This document shows, one piece after another, positions 30,411-44,056 of a stretch of DNA of 64,000 nt. Every line of letters begins with the position of its first letter. Position 1 is the first letter of the stretch. Made by a program: the position numbers and the translations under genes. The notes under the pieces are model-generated. The model saw only the letters and a list, made by a program, of their open reading frames with translations. It made no database searches and was not told where the DNA came from. Source of the DNA: Trichoplax adhaerens (Eukaryota > Placozoa > Uniplacotomia > Trichoplacea > Trichoplacidae); NCBI RefSeq assembly GCF_000150275.1, contig NW_002060953.1, positions 1,090,510-1,154,509 on the forward strand, given 5' to 3'.

Positions 30411-33400
30411 TTAATCAGTAGAATATTCTCTTACAACCGATTTAGAACAACGATGTGACCAAGCATTCTGAAACAAACAATTCATCATTACATCTGGAAT
30501 TACCCCTTCGATTAAATTTCAAAGCGCATTTCTTGCGATCAATTAATGAGGTATCAAATAGCTAGAAAGATTAGAGTTACTTTCAGGGTGTAAGGTAATG
30601 GTTAATAATCATATACAGTATAACGATAATATTGCGACTATGTGGTACTACTCGACACAATTATGCATCCTAAGATGCCAAAATGCTAACCCGTAAATCT
30701 GCTAAATTTAGGTGTTTAAATGTTTCTTTGTCCATACTAAATACAATGGCATTCCCAGCACCTATATGAAAATATTAACATCGATTAGCTTATCTTCATT
30801 AGGGGAAAGTACCGGTACGCAAGCAAGATTGAATATTTTAATATAAAAAGACTTTAACCTTTTAAACTTGAGGAAACAATTTGTAATAGGTAAAGGGTAA
30901 AGCTCGCATTATCTGGTTGAACAGTATTTTGTATCCTATTAATTGTATCTTAATATTAGAAAATACCCTACAGAGCTAATGCTTAGCAAAATCAGAGGCT
31001 ACTGAAAAATAGAGAGGAGCTGAATTTCATCGTTATAAATAAATAAAAAATGCTGCATTTTTTAATCCCTGCAAATGTTAATATAGTTACCGATTTACTA
31101 GTGGGAAAATACTAAGTAACAAATATACCAATGGATACGCCATCAGTGGCTTTACACTTTCTCGCATGAGTTCCTATTTAGTCGACAGAGACAAAAATTG
31201 CTAGCAATCATTAAAAGACTTTATATATCCATAGCAATATGTTGTATAGATACTCTAATAAACGCGATATAATCATGATGCAAGTAAATTATCAATCAGA
31301 CTGTAATCTAAATAATTAACATCAAATTAACTGACTCTTTCTCTTTCGTGGCAACCCGTCCACATGCTAGTCTAGCAATGAAAATAAAATACCATTCTAT
31401 AAATTATTCGTCCCAACCGGCTTCATATATGCGTATTTTAAATCAACTAACACAATTTTGAACACATATTTACCTGTTTTCTAACATACTTAAAGATATA
31501 AAAATATACCAAAAATAGTACGAAAATGATCAAGAATCTGGGGCCATACCAGCTATTGGGTCATAAAATTGAAAATAAGTAAACTGTTATCATTACAATC
31601 ATATAGCAGCAAGATTTGCTTAAAACTTTTCAAATCTAACATTGCAAAACGCCAGGCAGGGTCATTTTCTATCCAGCTAATTTTAAGTTAAGGATAATAA
31701 AAAGGATAAAAATAAATTCGAATGCACTAATGCAGGACGTTTATAAGAAAAGCACTGAAAGACCTACATGTATACGAGTATAGGACCTGTACTATAAAAT
31801 TTTAAAGTATATTTACTTACCACCATACGCCAGCTGGTCCATACTTATTACTCGAGAAAGGTATTACACTTATGACTACGGGAATACCCCAACCAATAAG
31901 ATGGTAGTAACTATGATGTAAACATGGGAAGCATAAAATTTCTTATATATTTGAAAGATATAAATATGATTCAGAATAGTAATCATGCAATGATCATCAC
32001 TTTAAGAATGTAAGTTTATGAATATAAAAAAGTAACTTCACTAAAGATGTAAACTCTTGTAGATGTGATAGAAAGTCTACTATGGTAATTTTTAAATATG
32101 TTTGCGTTAATAGAATATACATTGGCATACATTTCAAATCTTTCAGTACTTTTCTTAGCAACAGCACTCCAGTATAAATTAAAAGTTATTAATATAACCC
32201 ATAAAAGAATGGCCCACACTAGTTAATCGAAACACGAATATATGAGCATCTCAATACAATTATACAATAAATACAAATAGCAAATAGTAACAGTTAGCAT
32301 ACGTATGATAATTAATAATGACTAGGCTTGTAGATTCGTAAATATATCCAACTTATTTAGCTAAAAATAGAAGTTGCCAGCAAGTAACTAAAAACAAAAT
32401 TTAATCAAAGCTGACTTGTTGCAACGAATAACAGGATCAAATCTAGTGAATAACGCTACTCTAGCTCTCTTTTCCCTTCTCCTTGATCTAAGTTTGCATG
32501 GCCCTAAATATTGTCTATCTTATGCAATCATACTCATGTAAAAGTTACTAATTTAAACCAGCAACATTATATAATGTTAATTAAGATTAATGTTAGTCAC
32601 TGCACTAACAGTAAAGACCATAACATCAACATCACATTACCAATATAGCAAGCATTGCAACAGTATCAATATGTATAGAATGTTGACTGGTTTTTAAAAT
32701 AAAATAACCTGAAATTCTGCGTATTTTGATAATGCAATACTTATGACAGTAAATGAACTTACCAGATATCGTTATCATGACCGCTTCAAAAGTACATTTA
32801 GGACTAGGTTCTACACTATCAGCCTATAATTAAAAGCAAATTCTGTAAGGTTACAGCAATTATGCATCGATATAATACGTATTCAATTACGAAATTTTTT
32901 CGTTTAGGAAACGCGGAGTAATATTGGTCTAAAGCTTATAGTAAAGTACAAAGCCAGCTAATATTATAATTAGATAATCAGTATGACAATTATAGGTATT
33001 ACTAACATTAAGCATTTTATCTATCAAGCGAATAGCATTATGAAGATCAACCTTCGGCAATAGATGTTATATAAGAGATAGATATCTTATAAGTGACTTT
33101 TGCTAACTAATGTTTATTTTATTTTCGTAAGATAACATACTTTGGTATTATTAAGAATGCCGCTATCTATAACGTCCATTCTTTTATAGATGAACGTATA
33201 GTTTTATGACATTATTTGAATACTGACTATTAATGTTTCTGTAGAGTTACCATAAATTAACTGATTTTGTAATGGATTTCAGGTTCAGTTCTGTCTAAGA
33301 GAGACTAGTGGTATTACTATTCCTCTTGAAGATGGGAAATCGTCAGTATTTATAGTCGTACTGTAGATAAATGTCCGGGGGGGGGGGAAATTTTTAACAA

Positions 33401-35381
33401 ACATGTAGTACTATGTATATTCTATGGAGGAAATAACTACTCACCATAAAAAAAGTAATGCTATTTATTAGGCACGCGATGCTTAGATATAAAAGTAAAC
33501 GCTGTAAATTGTAGATATTAGTACCGGCAATAATTGTTAAGGAAACAGTTGCATTATGGAAGAAGCAATTGTGATCGTAAAAAGTCTAAAAAAACTTTTC
33601 AAACCTGAGCAAAGAATTGGTACTTTTTAAACAGCCAAATTAAGAAGATCATAGCGAAACTATAAATAATGAAATTTTATATCATCAGGTTTAGTATTAG
33701 TCCAAAAGGATAAGATTTCCAGTAAGAATTAATGCATATAGTGCAAAAGCTGCCATCATTAATTATGCAGTATATATATATGTTACATATATACAACTGT
33801 TCATGATTTAGTCTAAATTCATATTGATACATATATGTGCTGTATATCTAGATGACTTTTATAAGTAACAACGGTTTTCTAATCTCAGTATTAAATACAT
33901 ACTCTCTATTTTCAGCCTAGACCTTTTCTATTAATGTATTATGATTTCCAGCAGTCCCATTCCCCCTCCCCGTCAAATTAAAAGTTTAAAATTTCTATCA
34001 ATTTAGCCATTTTGCACGAACGACATACTTGTATACTGTAAATTGTGCAGCTTTTCCACCAGTATAACTAATATTCAATCATGGAAGTAATACGTAAACT
34101 GAAGATCACGTCTGCGATATACAATTTCTGTTGCAAGAGTGCAAGGTTTTGTCCTTTATCAACGTTTTTGCTTAATTCGATACGAACTCCAAAATATATT
34201 CAATACTTTTACTGCATGTGATCGTAGATAAAATTATGATTTAAAGATGACTTATTATCGTAAAAGCTAGAAATTACTTGGCACTTTAAGATCCTGAAGC
34301 ACCTATAATGCCTTATTATCGTTTTAATTACCTTCAACGAGCATAGAAAAAAATTAGTTTTGATGGATTGTGTTATATTATCGTCATTATTATCGAAAGC
34401 ATAAGCATCAAGGTCAATACAGCATTACTAACCTGCCAGCAATGGATAATGAAGCCAAGATTCTTTTGACAAGCAAGATGTTCGTCTAAGCAAAATTATA
34501 TTGATCTATTCAGTATTAGCTAGAATTGGATTATGTAAAGTCACGCTATTAGTATCGAGTGCAAAACTGTGGTAGTAATTATCAGTGAATATCTTTGCAA
34601 ACGTGATTATTATTGACAGAAACTTTGCAATCTTATATTGTATTGATTTTTATGCACAACAAACTACATACAACAATTCGTAAAAGACACTATATTAAAA
34701 TACTAAATGATAATATGTACAAATGTCACAATTTGGGTTGCGAGCGGGTCTTAGATAATTATTCTAGCGATGCCGTCGTATACCAAGATCTCCAACTAAC
34801 TCTGTGGATCTTCGTACATAGTTCTACCTCCAGTAAATGTGCTTAATAAAAATATAACTACTTTATTATCAAGCAGTCTCACATCGAAGAACTGACAGTT
34901 ATAAGAATCTTTTAAAAAGAGCTGACTAACTTGCAGTTAATCGCTCGTTCCTTTATATTGTTACTCGATCTTAAAGGTTCATATCCGAGCATTATCAGAT
35001 ACCATAGCTAGGCACAATTAGCGCTTTGTGAAATATTTATTAGGTGTAAATAATCATGATTTCTTCCAACAATGAATGATTACAGTCTACCATCAATTAA
35101 TCCACACAAGCTAAGATAAGTAATAAGATTTAAGCACAGCTATTAGGGAGTATAGCACCGTAACAATAAGCTAATGAAAGTACACGGCCACCGAATAGAG
35201 TAATATGCGCTATTTCTATCCACTTTATTATAATATTGCCTAATATCTCGGCTCATAACCCTTTTAAATTATTTTAATGTCATTAGAATCGGGCTCTAAT
35301 TACCCATTGCATGAGAAGAAGTTGGACACTTACGCAATTACTTTCATCTCCAAGAAAGCAGCTGTAATTGGCTGGTTTCAT
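30411..35381 (-). CDS. cAMP-receptor-like (class E) 7TM receptor, copy 1, 14 exons
   Basis: Model on the minus strand: 35334-35381, 34433-34485, 33605-33659, 33445-33501, 32763-32823, 32131-32218, 31821-31910, 31641-31676, 31474-31552, 31336-31371, 31091-31173, 30859-30935, 30691-30761, 30411-30467; 296 residues, all phases closing. An in-frame TAA 12 nt upstream supports ATG 35381. The N-terminus is short with one NYS glycosylation site. TM1 is around VKRILASLSIAGS, and TM5 is at residues 163-183. Signature blocks are KCTFEAV (C81), HLIGWGIPVV, KYGPAGVWCW (C151, partner of C81), KPLMAYPLVY (TM6) and SLKGAGNAIVF (TM7). This order is that of Dictyostelium cAMP receptors and the Dicty_CAR family. 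Its ligand is unknown; cAMP is not implied. Coupling through G proteins is inferred from the family. It is a tandem paralogue of 36504-40920. Confidence 0.9.
33165..33400. repeat. Dispersed repeat, copy A (in an intron of receptor copy 1)
   Basis: The segment resembles 60280-60530. The clearest shared core is TGTCTAAGAGAGACTAGT, then a diverged stretch, then ATCGTCAGTATTTA.AGTCGT.CTG. Weaker similarity runs upstream (TTTATGACATTAT / TTTATAACATTAT). Just after the core is an 11-G run at 33377-33387. I see no coding capacity. Probably an old interspersed element. Confidence 0.6.
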
Positions 35382-36503
35382 CTTTTGACTGGGTTAGCAA
35401 TTGTCAAGTTTAAAAGGCAACTGGAAAGAGAAGTGATGAAAGCTACAGATGGAAATATAGCAATAATGGCGATAAACGTTTTGATCAACGTACGCGTATT
35501 TTTTTTAGACAAAAATGGCCTTACGATTCACAGCTACTTAAAAATATATATATTGGCTATGTCTTGTTTTATGCAGTAGATTATCATATTATACCTGTTT
35601 ATCTCAATTGATTATTTTTGTAGCTATGAAAATATACAAAAGTTGTTCGACTGCGCTATGCAATACAGTAGTTTCTGGGATTAAGCAGCCCGTAATAACT
35701 ATAATCGAGTAAGGTCCTGTTCTGTATATGTTACAATGATGTCAAGAAATGGGTTGATACTCCGATCATACTATTAATATTACCTCAACATATAAATTAT
35801 ATTGATCTGTGAGCAATTAACGACAGATTGCAAGATTTTCTATATGCTTTAAATTCGATGATATGATCTGAGACACAGGAATATGATCAAGTATGTTACA
35901 GTGATCAGAATAAAATTATTCACTGGAAATATATTCTTATTAGCACCGACGTGTGCCACACTTTAAATAATTATATCTATGCACTAATACTCTATTATTA
36001 CTTATCCTTTCCGTTATTAAACAACTCGTATACTACTCAAGTTTGTGGTAAGATTTCATATGTATTTCAGTTTCCACTGTAATTTCGATATACGATTGAC
36101 AAGTCCCTGCAAACGATCAACACTATTGCATACTATTACAAAAATTCTTATTGCGACAGTCTGAGCTGATGGAAATATTTCGCTCCACCAAGCTTAATTT
36201 AGGATGGAAATCACTTTGGCTAATTGTAGCCTCCAAAATATCTCATAACTCATTATTATCTAGCATGAAACCAGTTTTGATCTAAAAGTCCGATTTTATT
36301 CTAAATACTACATTTTCAATACAACCCTCCAGTTTGATGTCGTAAAACACGTTATTACGTAAAATTAAAAGAAACTGAGAAAGAATTAAATAGGTAACAG
36401 TCACTCAGATTGTATACATTACTAGATACGTATTTTTGACTCGTTTATAATCTTCACTAATTACAACTGAAATGTACAGGTTAAATTTATTGAGTTGATT
36501 TAG
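35382..36503. other. Spacer between the two receptor paralogues
   Basis: This holds the 5' flank of receptor copy 1 and the 3' flank of copy 2. It is AT-rich, and I find no exon or repeat I can support. Confidence 0.55.
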
Positions 36504-39500
36504 TTAAGCACTGGGATTTCCATCCGATAGTTCTTCATTATCTTCTAAATGGCTACTCTCATTAATAACAGGATATTCCCTCACAACCGATTTAGAACAG
36601 CGTTGCGACCAAGCATTCTAAAATAAGTAAAATTCCACAATTTACTGTTATATCTCGTACAAACAGGCACTGTTAGGATAAAATCGCACGGTATCAAGCA
36701 GTCAGAACATTATAAGTATTGTGAAGCTAACTTATGGTTAATTCTAATAGTAATATGCATAACAACAAACAGTGAAGCTATTACTTAGCACAAATTATAC
36801 ATTAAAAGTTATTAAGTGCTAACCCTTAAGTCTGCCCAATTTAAGCGATTAAATGTTTCTCTGTCCATACCAAATACAATAGCATTCACAGCGCCTAGAT
36901 GAAATGTCAACATGGATCGATTTATCTTCACAGAAGGAAAAAGCTAGAGCTACGTTGAACAATTTCTTAATACAAAAATTTATTAACCTTGCAAGCTTGA
37001 TGAAATAACTTGCAACAGAAAAAGAATAAAAATAGCATGGCTTGGTCTAGCAGCATTTTGTATCCTATCAATTATATCTTAATATTAGTAAAATCTACAA
37101 AAAATGTGTTTAGTAGAATTTCATCCGTAAAAACTAGGGTAACAGTTTACTGTCCAAAATGCAAAGTCGATTTACCGATTTATTAGTGGGCATATATTAA
37201 GTAACAAATATATGAAAGGGTACGCCATCAAAGGCCTAACTTCTTTCCGCATTAGTTCCTATTTGATTGATGGATAACAATACTTGTCATCAATAATATA
37301 TATATATATATATATATGTAATTGTAATACTTGGTACGTCTATGTAAAGATGTGGTAGAAGTACTCTGATAGCCTAGATACGATTACGGTAAAGCAAACT
37401 AATTTATAACAGTTTAAAACTATGCACTTGACTTACTCTATTTCTTTCTATTTCAGGATCGTAGCTACCCGTCCACCTAGTCGCCTAGAAGTGGAATTTA
37501 AACATTTTAATTTACTATTTAATTCCAAAATTTCATCACATCATTTAAATTAGGTATTATAATCCTAATCACCTGTCTTCTAATATATATAAAAATATAA
37601 AGGTATACGCAAAATAATGCGAAAATTATCAAGAACAATGGGCCATACCAACTATAATGAGATAAATTCGAAAGTTTGTAAGTTGTCATCATTTGCAATT
37701 ATACAACAGTAAAGAATTGTTTAAAGCCTAGATCTTACATAGCGAAGCGCCAGGGAGTGTTGTTTTTTATCCAGCTAGTTTTAAATTGAAGACATAATAA
37801 AAGCGACAAAAATTTGATACGTTATACAACACGTAAGTATTGACAGTTCTGCAAGTACATAGAATCTGTATGCTATGTTTTCAAAGTATATTTACTTACC
37901 ACCAAGCGCCAGCTGGTCCATACTGATTGCCAATGAATGGTAATACACTTATGACAACAGGAACACCCCAAGCAACAAGATGGTAGTAGCTACAGCGTCA
38001 TCATGTGAAACATAATAAATCCGATAAATACAAAAGTTATGGATGCACATGCGACATAGCACGATGGCTATCACTATAGGCATTGTAAGGTTGTTAATAT
38101 CTACGGAAATATCTTTGTTAATGATAGGACTGTATACAGTACACGCTGCAAAATGTATGTTAAAGTGATTCATTATTAGGCTGTATCGTATTGATAGTTA
38201 GGCAAAAAGAAACGAGTAAGAATGACATACATTTCAAATCTTTCAGTACTTTTCTTAGCTACAGCATTCCAATATAAATTGAAGGTTATTATTGTAATCC
38301 ATAAAAGTACAGCCCAGTCTAATCAAATGGAAGACATTCAAATATTTTGTAATTAATCATGAAATAATAAGCGTAATAACAAATAGCAATATTACTATAC
38401 GGTAACGACAGCATGGCAATACGTGTAGAACAGTAATACTCTCAAAATAGACTATCTGGACACATGCGAACAATAACTATGTAACTCTTGTAACTGCTAA
38501 CTTACCAAAAATCGATAGCATTACTGCTTCAAAAGTACATAAAGGACCAGCTTCTTGAATATCACCCTACCATTAAATAGAAAGAAAATAGCAATACTTT
38601 GTGAAAAACATATACATTATAATCTATAATTCATCATTTTTCCATGAGGATAACGCTGAAAGAGACTTGTCTAAAGCCTACAGTAAACTACAAAGTCGAT
38701 TAACAATACAATTTGATAATTAGTATTTACAATTCATTACGTAACTATTAACTTTACTATTGATCTTCAAGATTTATGTCCTACAAAATTCCTAATATCT
38801 AGTACTATACAATCTGGTACATGAAATTGGTACTTACCATAACATAAGATACGCTGTCTAATAACGCTGCAATGCTCAGAAACAAAAGTAATCGCTGTTG
38901 TTTAGCAAATAATGGATATTAGTAACAACAAGTACATGGTCCAAATTTCTAGTTGCACAGTAATTAAGAATAAGAAGGATTTTAAAATGTTTATCGCACC
39001 TGGGCAAAGAACTGGTGTTTATTGAATAGCCAAATCAAAAAGATCATTGCAAAGCTGTAGTATCGAAAATTTGACATAAGGTTAGTATTCATTGAAAGTT
39101 ATCACAGCACACCTGTACTACTGTACGTATGGGAGTCTAAAGCTAGTATCTTTGATTGCATTGTATAAGTTACAGTGTATCTTTGTCATTCTCATCAGCC
39201 AAAGCAGCTAGCAGATGCTAAATTGCAAACATTTACACCGCATTTTTAATCTGCCTTACTTCACAGTTAATCTATTAAAGCAATGTGATTGTTATTGGCT
39301 CCATAAACAACGATAAGGCAAACAGTTCAACAAGCCTTGCTACGCTATGGTAAAATTACAATATGCGTTTAAGCCAGAATAACAAGTGAAAAAATTTATA
39401 TGCTACTTATAGCTACCGTATGTTAGAGGAGCGGGACTTGCAGGACTACGACATACACTTTATTAACCGAATTATCACCTTATTAATTACCTGAATATCA

Positions 39501-40920
39501 TGCGTACATTTAATTCACTGTCGTTCATTATTTAATAAACTCGCACGCAATAAGGTAAGGTATAGCCGATTCTAAAATCTCACACTTGCTTTTAGTTGTT
39601 GCTTTCGGAAACATAAATATCATCATCATCATCATCATAACAAATTCAATCATCGTGACATGGCGTACCTGCCAACAATGGATATGGAGGCCAAAATTCT
39701 TTTGACAATTACGATGGTAGACTACACAAAAAACGTGAAATAAAAAGTTATACATCTCCTTAGCATTTAATTAGAACGAATTGTAGATCACTACTGCAAG
39801 CTAAGCCATTCAGTCTTTCGGTTCTCTAGATAGACATTCATTTATAAATAAACGATAAATACATTACCGAATTGGATGGCTTTATTTACAGCTATCATTA
39901 CATCAATATCGATTTATGGACACGTATACTGGGGTCATTACGTCTAGGATAAGATAATGGAGATACCAATTGCTATAGTATGATTTGTCAAACTATCGTT
40001 GCATCGTGTCATTTTCTAGTCCTTGCCTAAAATCCATCTATCCTCTCTTCTATTCCATTAATAAGCTTCGGTATCCCCAAGGCTCGACTCGAAGTTGATA
40101 TGATTATAAATTACTGCTACTGGCGTCAACTACAGAGGAAAACAGTACTGTACATAGATATGTCTATTTTTACTTTATTCCACTTGTTTTCAAAGCTTGT
40201 CATTTTCAGTTAATTGGCACCTTATCGAAAACTAATTCTTCGAAGTTCAACTCAGCAACATGTCTTGTGATAATCGTGAATTGAAAATAGAACAAAATTT
40301 TCATCAAGTCAATGTGCTATTGAACATGCTGTACAAGTTAGACTCGTTTCATTACCCCTAGAATGTAATGATACGCTGAAAGAAGCCATTTTGCCCGATT
40401 GGCTTTGAATCATATGTACTGTATACAGTTACGATAATCAATGAATCCAGTTGTGTCTATGCCGTAGACTTCAAAATAAGGAACACCCCTCCACATTGGG
40501 ATTACTAGAGTATTGGATTTGATCGATAATAATTAATCCTAGGATAGATTGATCTGTAGTACAGTAAAATTGGTTAGGTGACACCAATGATCAAGGATAC
40601 AAGAGTAATTTCTTGAATGATTTTATGTCTTCATCAAGCAAGTCAATTAGATTCCTACTGACGAGATGGGACAGTGCTTGGTTTCAACTGTACAGTATAG
40701 CACTCTAGTCTACTGTCTATTTTAATTTCTTACAGGGACACTTTGAAGTAATTTTATCGTTTTGTGTATTTTTCTTTGGATAGTAGTCTACTGGAGCTTA
40801 AAGTAGGCTGTTTAATCCATGTATAGTACTGATAGCATGCATTTTAGCCATTACACTGGATAGGATACTTACGCATTTACTTTGATCTCCTTGAAACAAG
40901 GTACAATTCATTGAAGTCAT
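36504..40920 (-). CDS. cAMP-receptor-like (class E) 7TM receptor, copy 2, 14 exons
   Basis: Model on the minus strand: 40873-40920, 39669-39721, 39000-39054, 38838-38894, 38506-38566, 38231-38318, 37900-37989, 37739-37774, 37573-37651, 37437-37484, 37176-37258, 36988-37064, 36825-36895, 36504-36617; 319 residues, all phases closing. Exon sizes equal those of copy 1 except exon 10 (48 against 36 nt) and the last exon, which adds an acidic tail. Matching blocks are LCTFEAV, HLVAWGVPVV, QYGPAGAWCW, RPLMAYPFIY and SLQGAVNAIVF. Exon 1 encodes 16 residues ending GDQSKC with an NCT glycosylation site. An in-frame ATG at 41061 would lengthen the N-terminus, but the paralogue supports 40920. Same topology and probable G-protein coupling as copy 1; ligand unknown. 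The acidic C-tail (HLEDNEELSDG) may give different trafficking or regulation. Confidence 0.9.
37296..37317. repeat. (AT)n microsatellite
   Basis: Eleven AT dinucleotides in an intron of receptor copy 2. Confidence 0.9.
39621..39638. repeat. (CAT)6 microsatellite
   Basis: Six CAT triplets just downstream of exon 2 of receptor copy 2, inside an intron. Confidence 0.9.
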
Positions 40921-43900
40921 CTTGAACGATAGGCCAACTACAAGAGCACTGGAAACAACGAAAATGCCAGAGGGAGTAACAGCGCTAATGACGATGATGG
41001 ACGAGTGGATGCTTATATAATATAGGCTTTTCCAGTAATAATCAATGGAAAAGGAATACAACTACTTGACCTTATTCTCTCCAGTCGCCAACACTCGCTA
41101 ACTATTCCTAATTAGTGGGCTATGCAAATTGACAAAAATAGTGCTGACTGTCAGAAATGGCGACGCCTAATGTCCTCCTGCTGTACTGTAGTCTACACTA
41201 CAACATAGATCACCGTCTTGAAGGAAAACACCCAACGATTTTCAATTTCTTTAGCAATGGCAGACTACTGGTGGTTCATATTCAATCTACAAGTCCTCAG
41301 CTATAAGTATTTCAATCCCACTCTTGGGTTTTGCAGCGACGACGTTCAAGAAAATTGGCAATTTATGTCAACTCCGCTACACCAATATTATTCTAACCTA
41401 CCAACCGTTTTGGTGTCGGCTGCCCAACCAGATCGCAGCCCACCCCCTATTCAGAGTACTGTAGGTGCTGTACTGTACACTACAGCGTCCAGCTTGATCG
41501 CTCTTGGACGGACAGACATAGACCGTTCCTACTAGTCATTTTTCAATCGGTCAGAAACATCCGTCTGTCTGAGGTAAGCGAACAGTCCAGGTCTTCTACA
41601 GTAGTAGTCCATGACTGTACAGTATACACTATTCAGTACTGTACACTGTACAGCGTATGGCTTGATCGCTCTTGGACGGACAGACATAGACCGTTCCTGC
41701 TGCAGTAGTCATTTTTCAATCGGTCAGAAACGTCCGTCTGTCTGAGGTGAGCGAACAGTCCAGGTCTTCTAGTAGTCCATGACTGTACGTCTGTACCGCT
41801 TGATCGCTTCTTGGACGGACAGACACAGACCGTTCCTACTACAGTACTGTACAGTGTACACTGTACACTGAGTGTACTGTACACTGTACAGTACAGTAGT
41901 CATTTTTCAATATTGACGACCTCAATCGGTCAGAAACGTCCGTCTGTCTGAGGTGAGCGAACAGTCCAGGTCTTCTAGTAGTCCATGACTGTACTGTACT
42001 GTACGTCTGTACCGCTTGATCGCTTCTTGGACGGACAGACATAGACCGTTCCTGTTACTGTACAGTGTACACTGTACAGTAGTCATTTTTCAATATTGAC
42101 GACCTCAATCGGTCAGAAACGTCCATCTGTCCGAGGTGAGCGAACAGTCCAGGCCTTCTAGTAGTCCATGACTGTACTGTACTGTACGTCTGTACCGCTT
42201 GATCGCTTCTTGGACGGACAGACACAGACCGTTCCTACTACAGTACTGTACAGTGTACACTGTACACTGAGTGTACTGTACACTGTACAGTACAGTAGTC
42301 ATTTTTCAATATTGACGACCTCAATCGGCCAGAAACGTCCGTCTGTCCGAGGCGAGCGAACAGTCCAGGTCTTCCAGTAGTCCATGACAGTGCAGTGTAC
42401 AAAATAACAAGTCCAATGCAGGACACTGGCGTGCATACTGTACAGTGCACACTCAAGGACTAATCGATACTATTCTACTCTATAGTATGATGACAGCATT
42501 GCAAAATACAGACTTCTAACCTGAAGACTACAGTGTAATATGATTCTTGCAGTATAAAATGATTGATGTTAAAAGTGATGAAAGGATAAAGAGGAGGTTT
42601 TATTGATAGATTGACAGTAAACACACATAGGTAGAACATTCATTAATGAACTGTATAATCCATGGACAACTGGACGCCAAGGACCTGAAGAAAAGATGAT
42701 GTCATCTCTACTTTCCTCGTACAGTACACACTGTGTACAGTACTCACGGTGTTAGAGGAAGACCTGGACAGTGGACAGCTGGACTGATCACCTCCCCTCA
42801 GGCGGACAGACTTTTCTACAATACCAAATATGGCCGAAAAAGGGGAACAATAACTATTTAGTATGGATCTTCCTTGTCTGTTTTCCCCAAATCACTAGGT
42901 CCTAATTGAATTTATTCACTAGAAATTCAATTAAATAAACATTGACAATCCTATGCACAATTATACTGTAGCTGTTTCCTAGCAGAACTTTCATGTAGCC
43001 ATAGAGGTAAGAAGAACGGTTACATTAAAGTTCTGCTGGCAATCCGATGTAACCGATTCCATGCAATATGAATTATAATAATTTAGTAACAATCAGTCCA
43101 TTTAGAATGGACCGTCTGCATACTCGGCTGATGCGTGAATATTGGTGCATCTAGCTTAGTAATCCATGAATTAATTCAAATAATTGCATTCTGTTATTAC
43201 TTGATAACCCATTTACTACGTGTTAAGAGCTATTGGTTAATTTATAGTTCATGAATAAAGTACGATCGACGCGTTAATCAAACAAAAATGGTTTGCAATA
43301 ACATCCTGAAAATCGTAAAATACTCACTCTTCGAAAGAACTCCTATATAAGTATAGATCGAGCCGAATACATTCTTAATATGGCCGGACATCAGTTTAGT
43401 CTTGAAATAATCTCACCAGCACTATTTCATCTGTAGTATGATACAGCTGTGTCGGCAAAGCATGCCTGTAATACATGATCCAAACAATCAAAATAGTATT
43501 CATCAATATCAAGCCTAATTCTTTAATTCCATTGGTAATAGTAAAAGAATAGGTATCAAGCGGTGATGATGAAAAGCATACTTGGGAGTAGTAAATAAAA
43601 TGATTTTGTTTGCTGCAATAACAGTGTACCGTATTCCCTTATTCAATCAATCGTAAATGGTAGACAACAAGCTATTTTATATTGGATTGAATTAGATGCT
43701 CTTACCTCCCGCTAAAGGATATTACTCATCAGTCAGTATAAATGTTTGTACTATCACGTTTATTCGTCCAATCGAACTCATGGCCTTCGGTCACAATCAT
43801 CAACGTTAATGCTAATATTACCGTCCATCAATAAAATTCTGCAAAAACTTACATGGTGTCGGTTATTCCTATTGGTAATGTATTAAATGAATTTCATTAC

Positions 43901-44056
43901 TTTCCTAATGAAGTGTAGCCTTCAAGCATACTGTCGATCATTGGCGCTACAGTATTAATGTACGATAACTATTTCTGTTAAATTAGATCCCTGATCGATA
44001 TACGACTTAGGTTATGACAATTTTTTCCCCGCGCAGATGATTAAAGAACGAAAATA
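40921..44056. other. Intergenic region with tandem repeats
   Basis: This lies between the 5' end of receptor copy 2 and the secreted-precursor gene. About a third is the palindrome array at 41460-42460. A further degenerate fragment with GTACAGTACACACTGTGTAC lies at 42720-42745. The plus-strand frame at 41218-41535 runs into the repeat and shows no family features. No gene called. Confidence 0.5.
41460..42460. repeat. Palindrome-rich tandem repeat array
   Basis: The phrase CTTGATCGCT(TC)TTGGACGGACAGACA recurs at 41493, 41661, 41799, 42015 and 42198. Each copy is followed by AGACCGTTCCT, a variable GTAC-rich palindrome, CATTTTTCAAT, and TCGGTCAGAAACGTCCGTCTGTC. The palindrome core GTACAGTGTACACTGTAC is its own reverse complement. 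In the copies near 41850 and 42250 it grows into ~55 bp of alternating GTACAGTGTAC/GTACACTGTAC that could fold into a long hairpin. Spacings are 138-216 bp and vary mainly in palindrome length. Confidence 0.85.

Noticed and set aside
35277-35579. 100-codon plus-strand frame
   Set aside because: It overlaps exon 1 of receptor copy 1 on the other strand; no domain or splice signals of its own.
41633-42456. Frames of 65-83 codons rich in Cys/Thr/Val/Tyr
   Set aside because: They are translations of the GTAC palindrome array and differ only by repeat phase.
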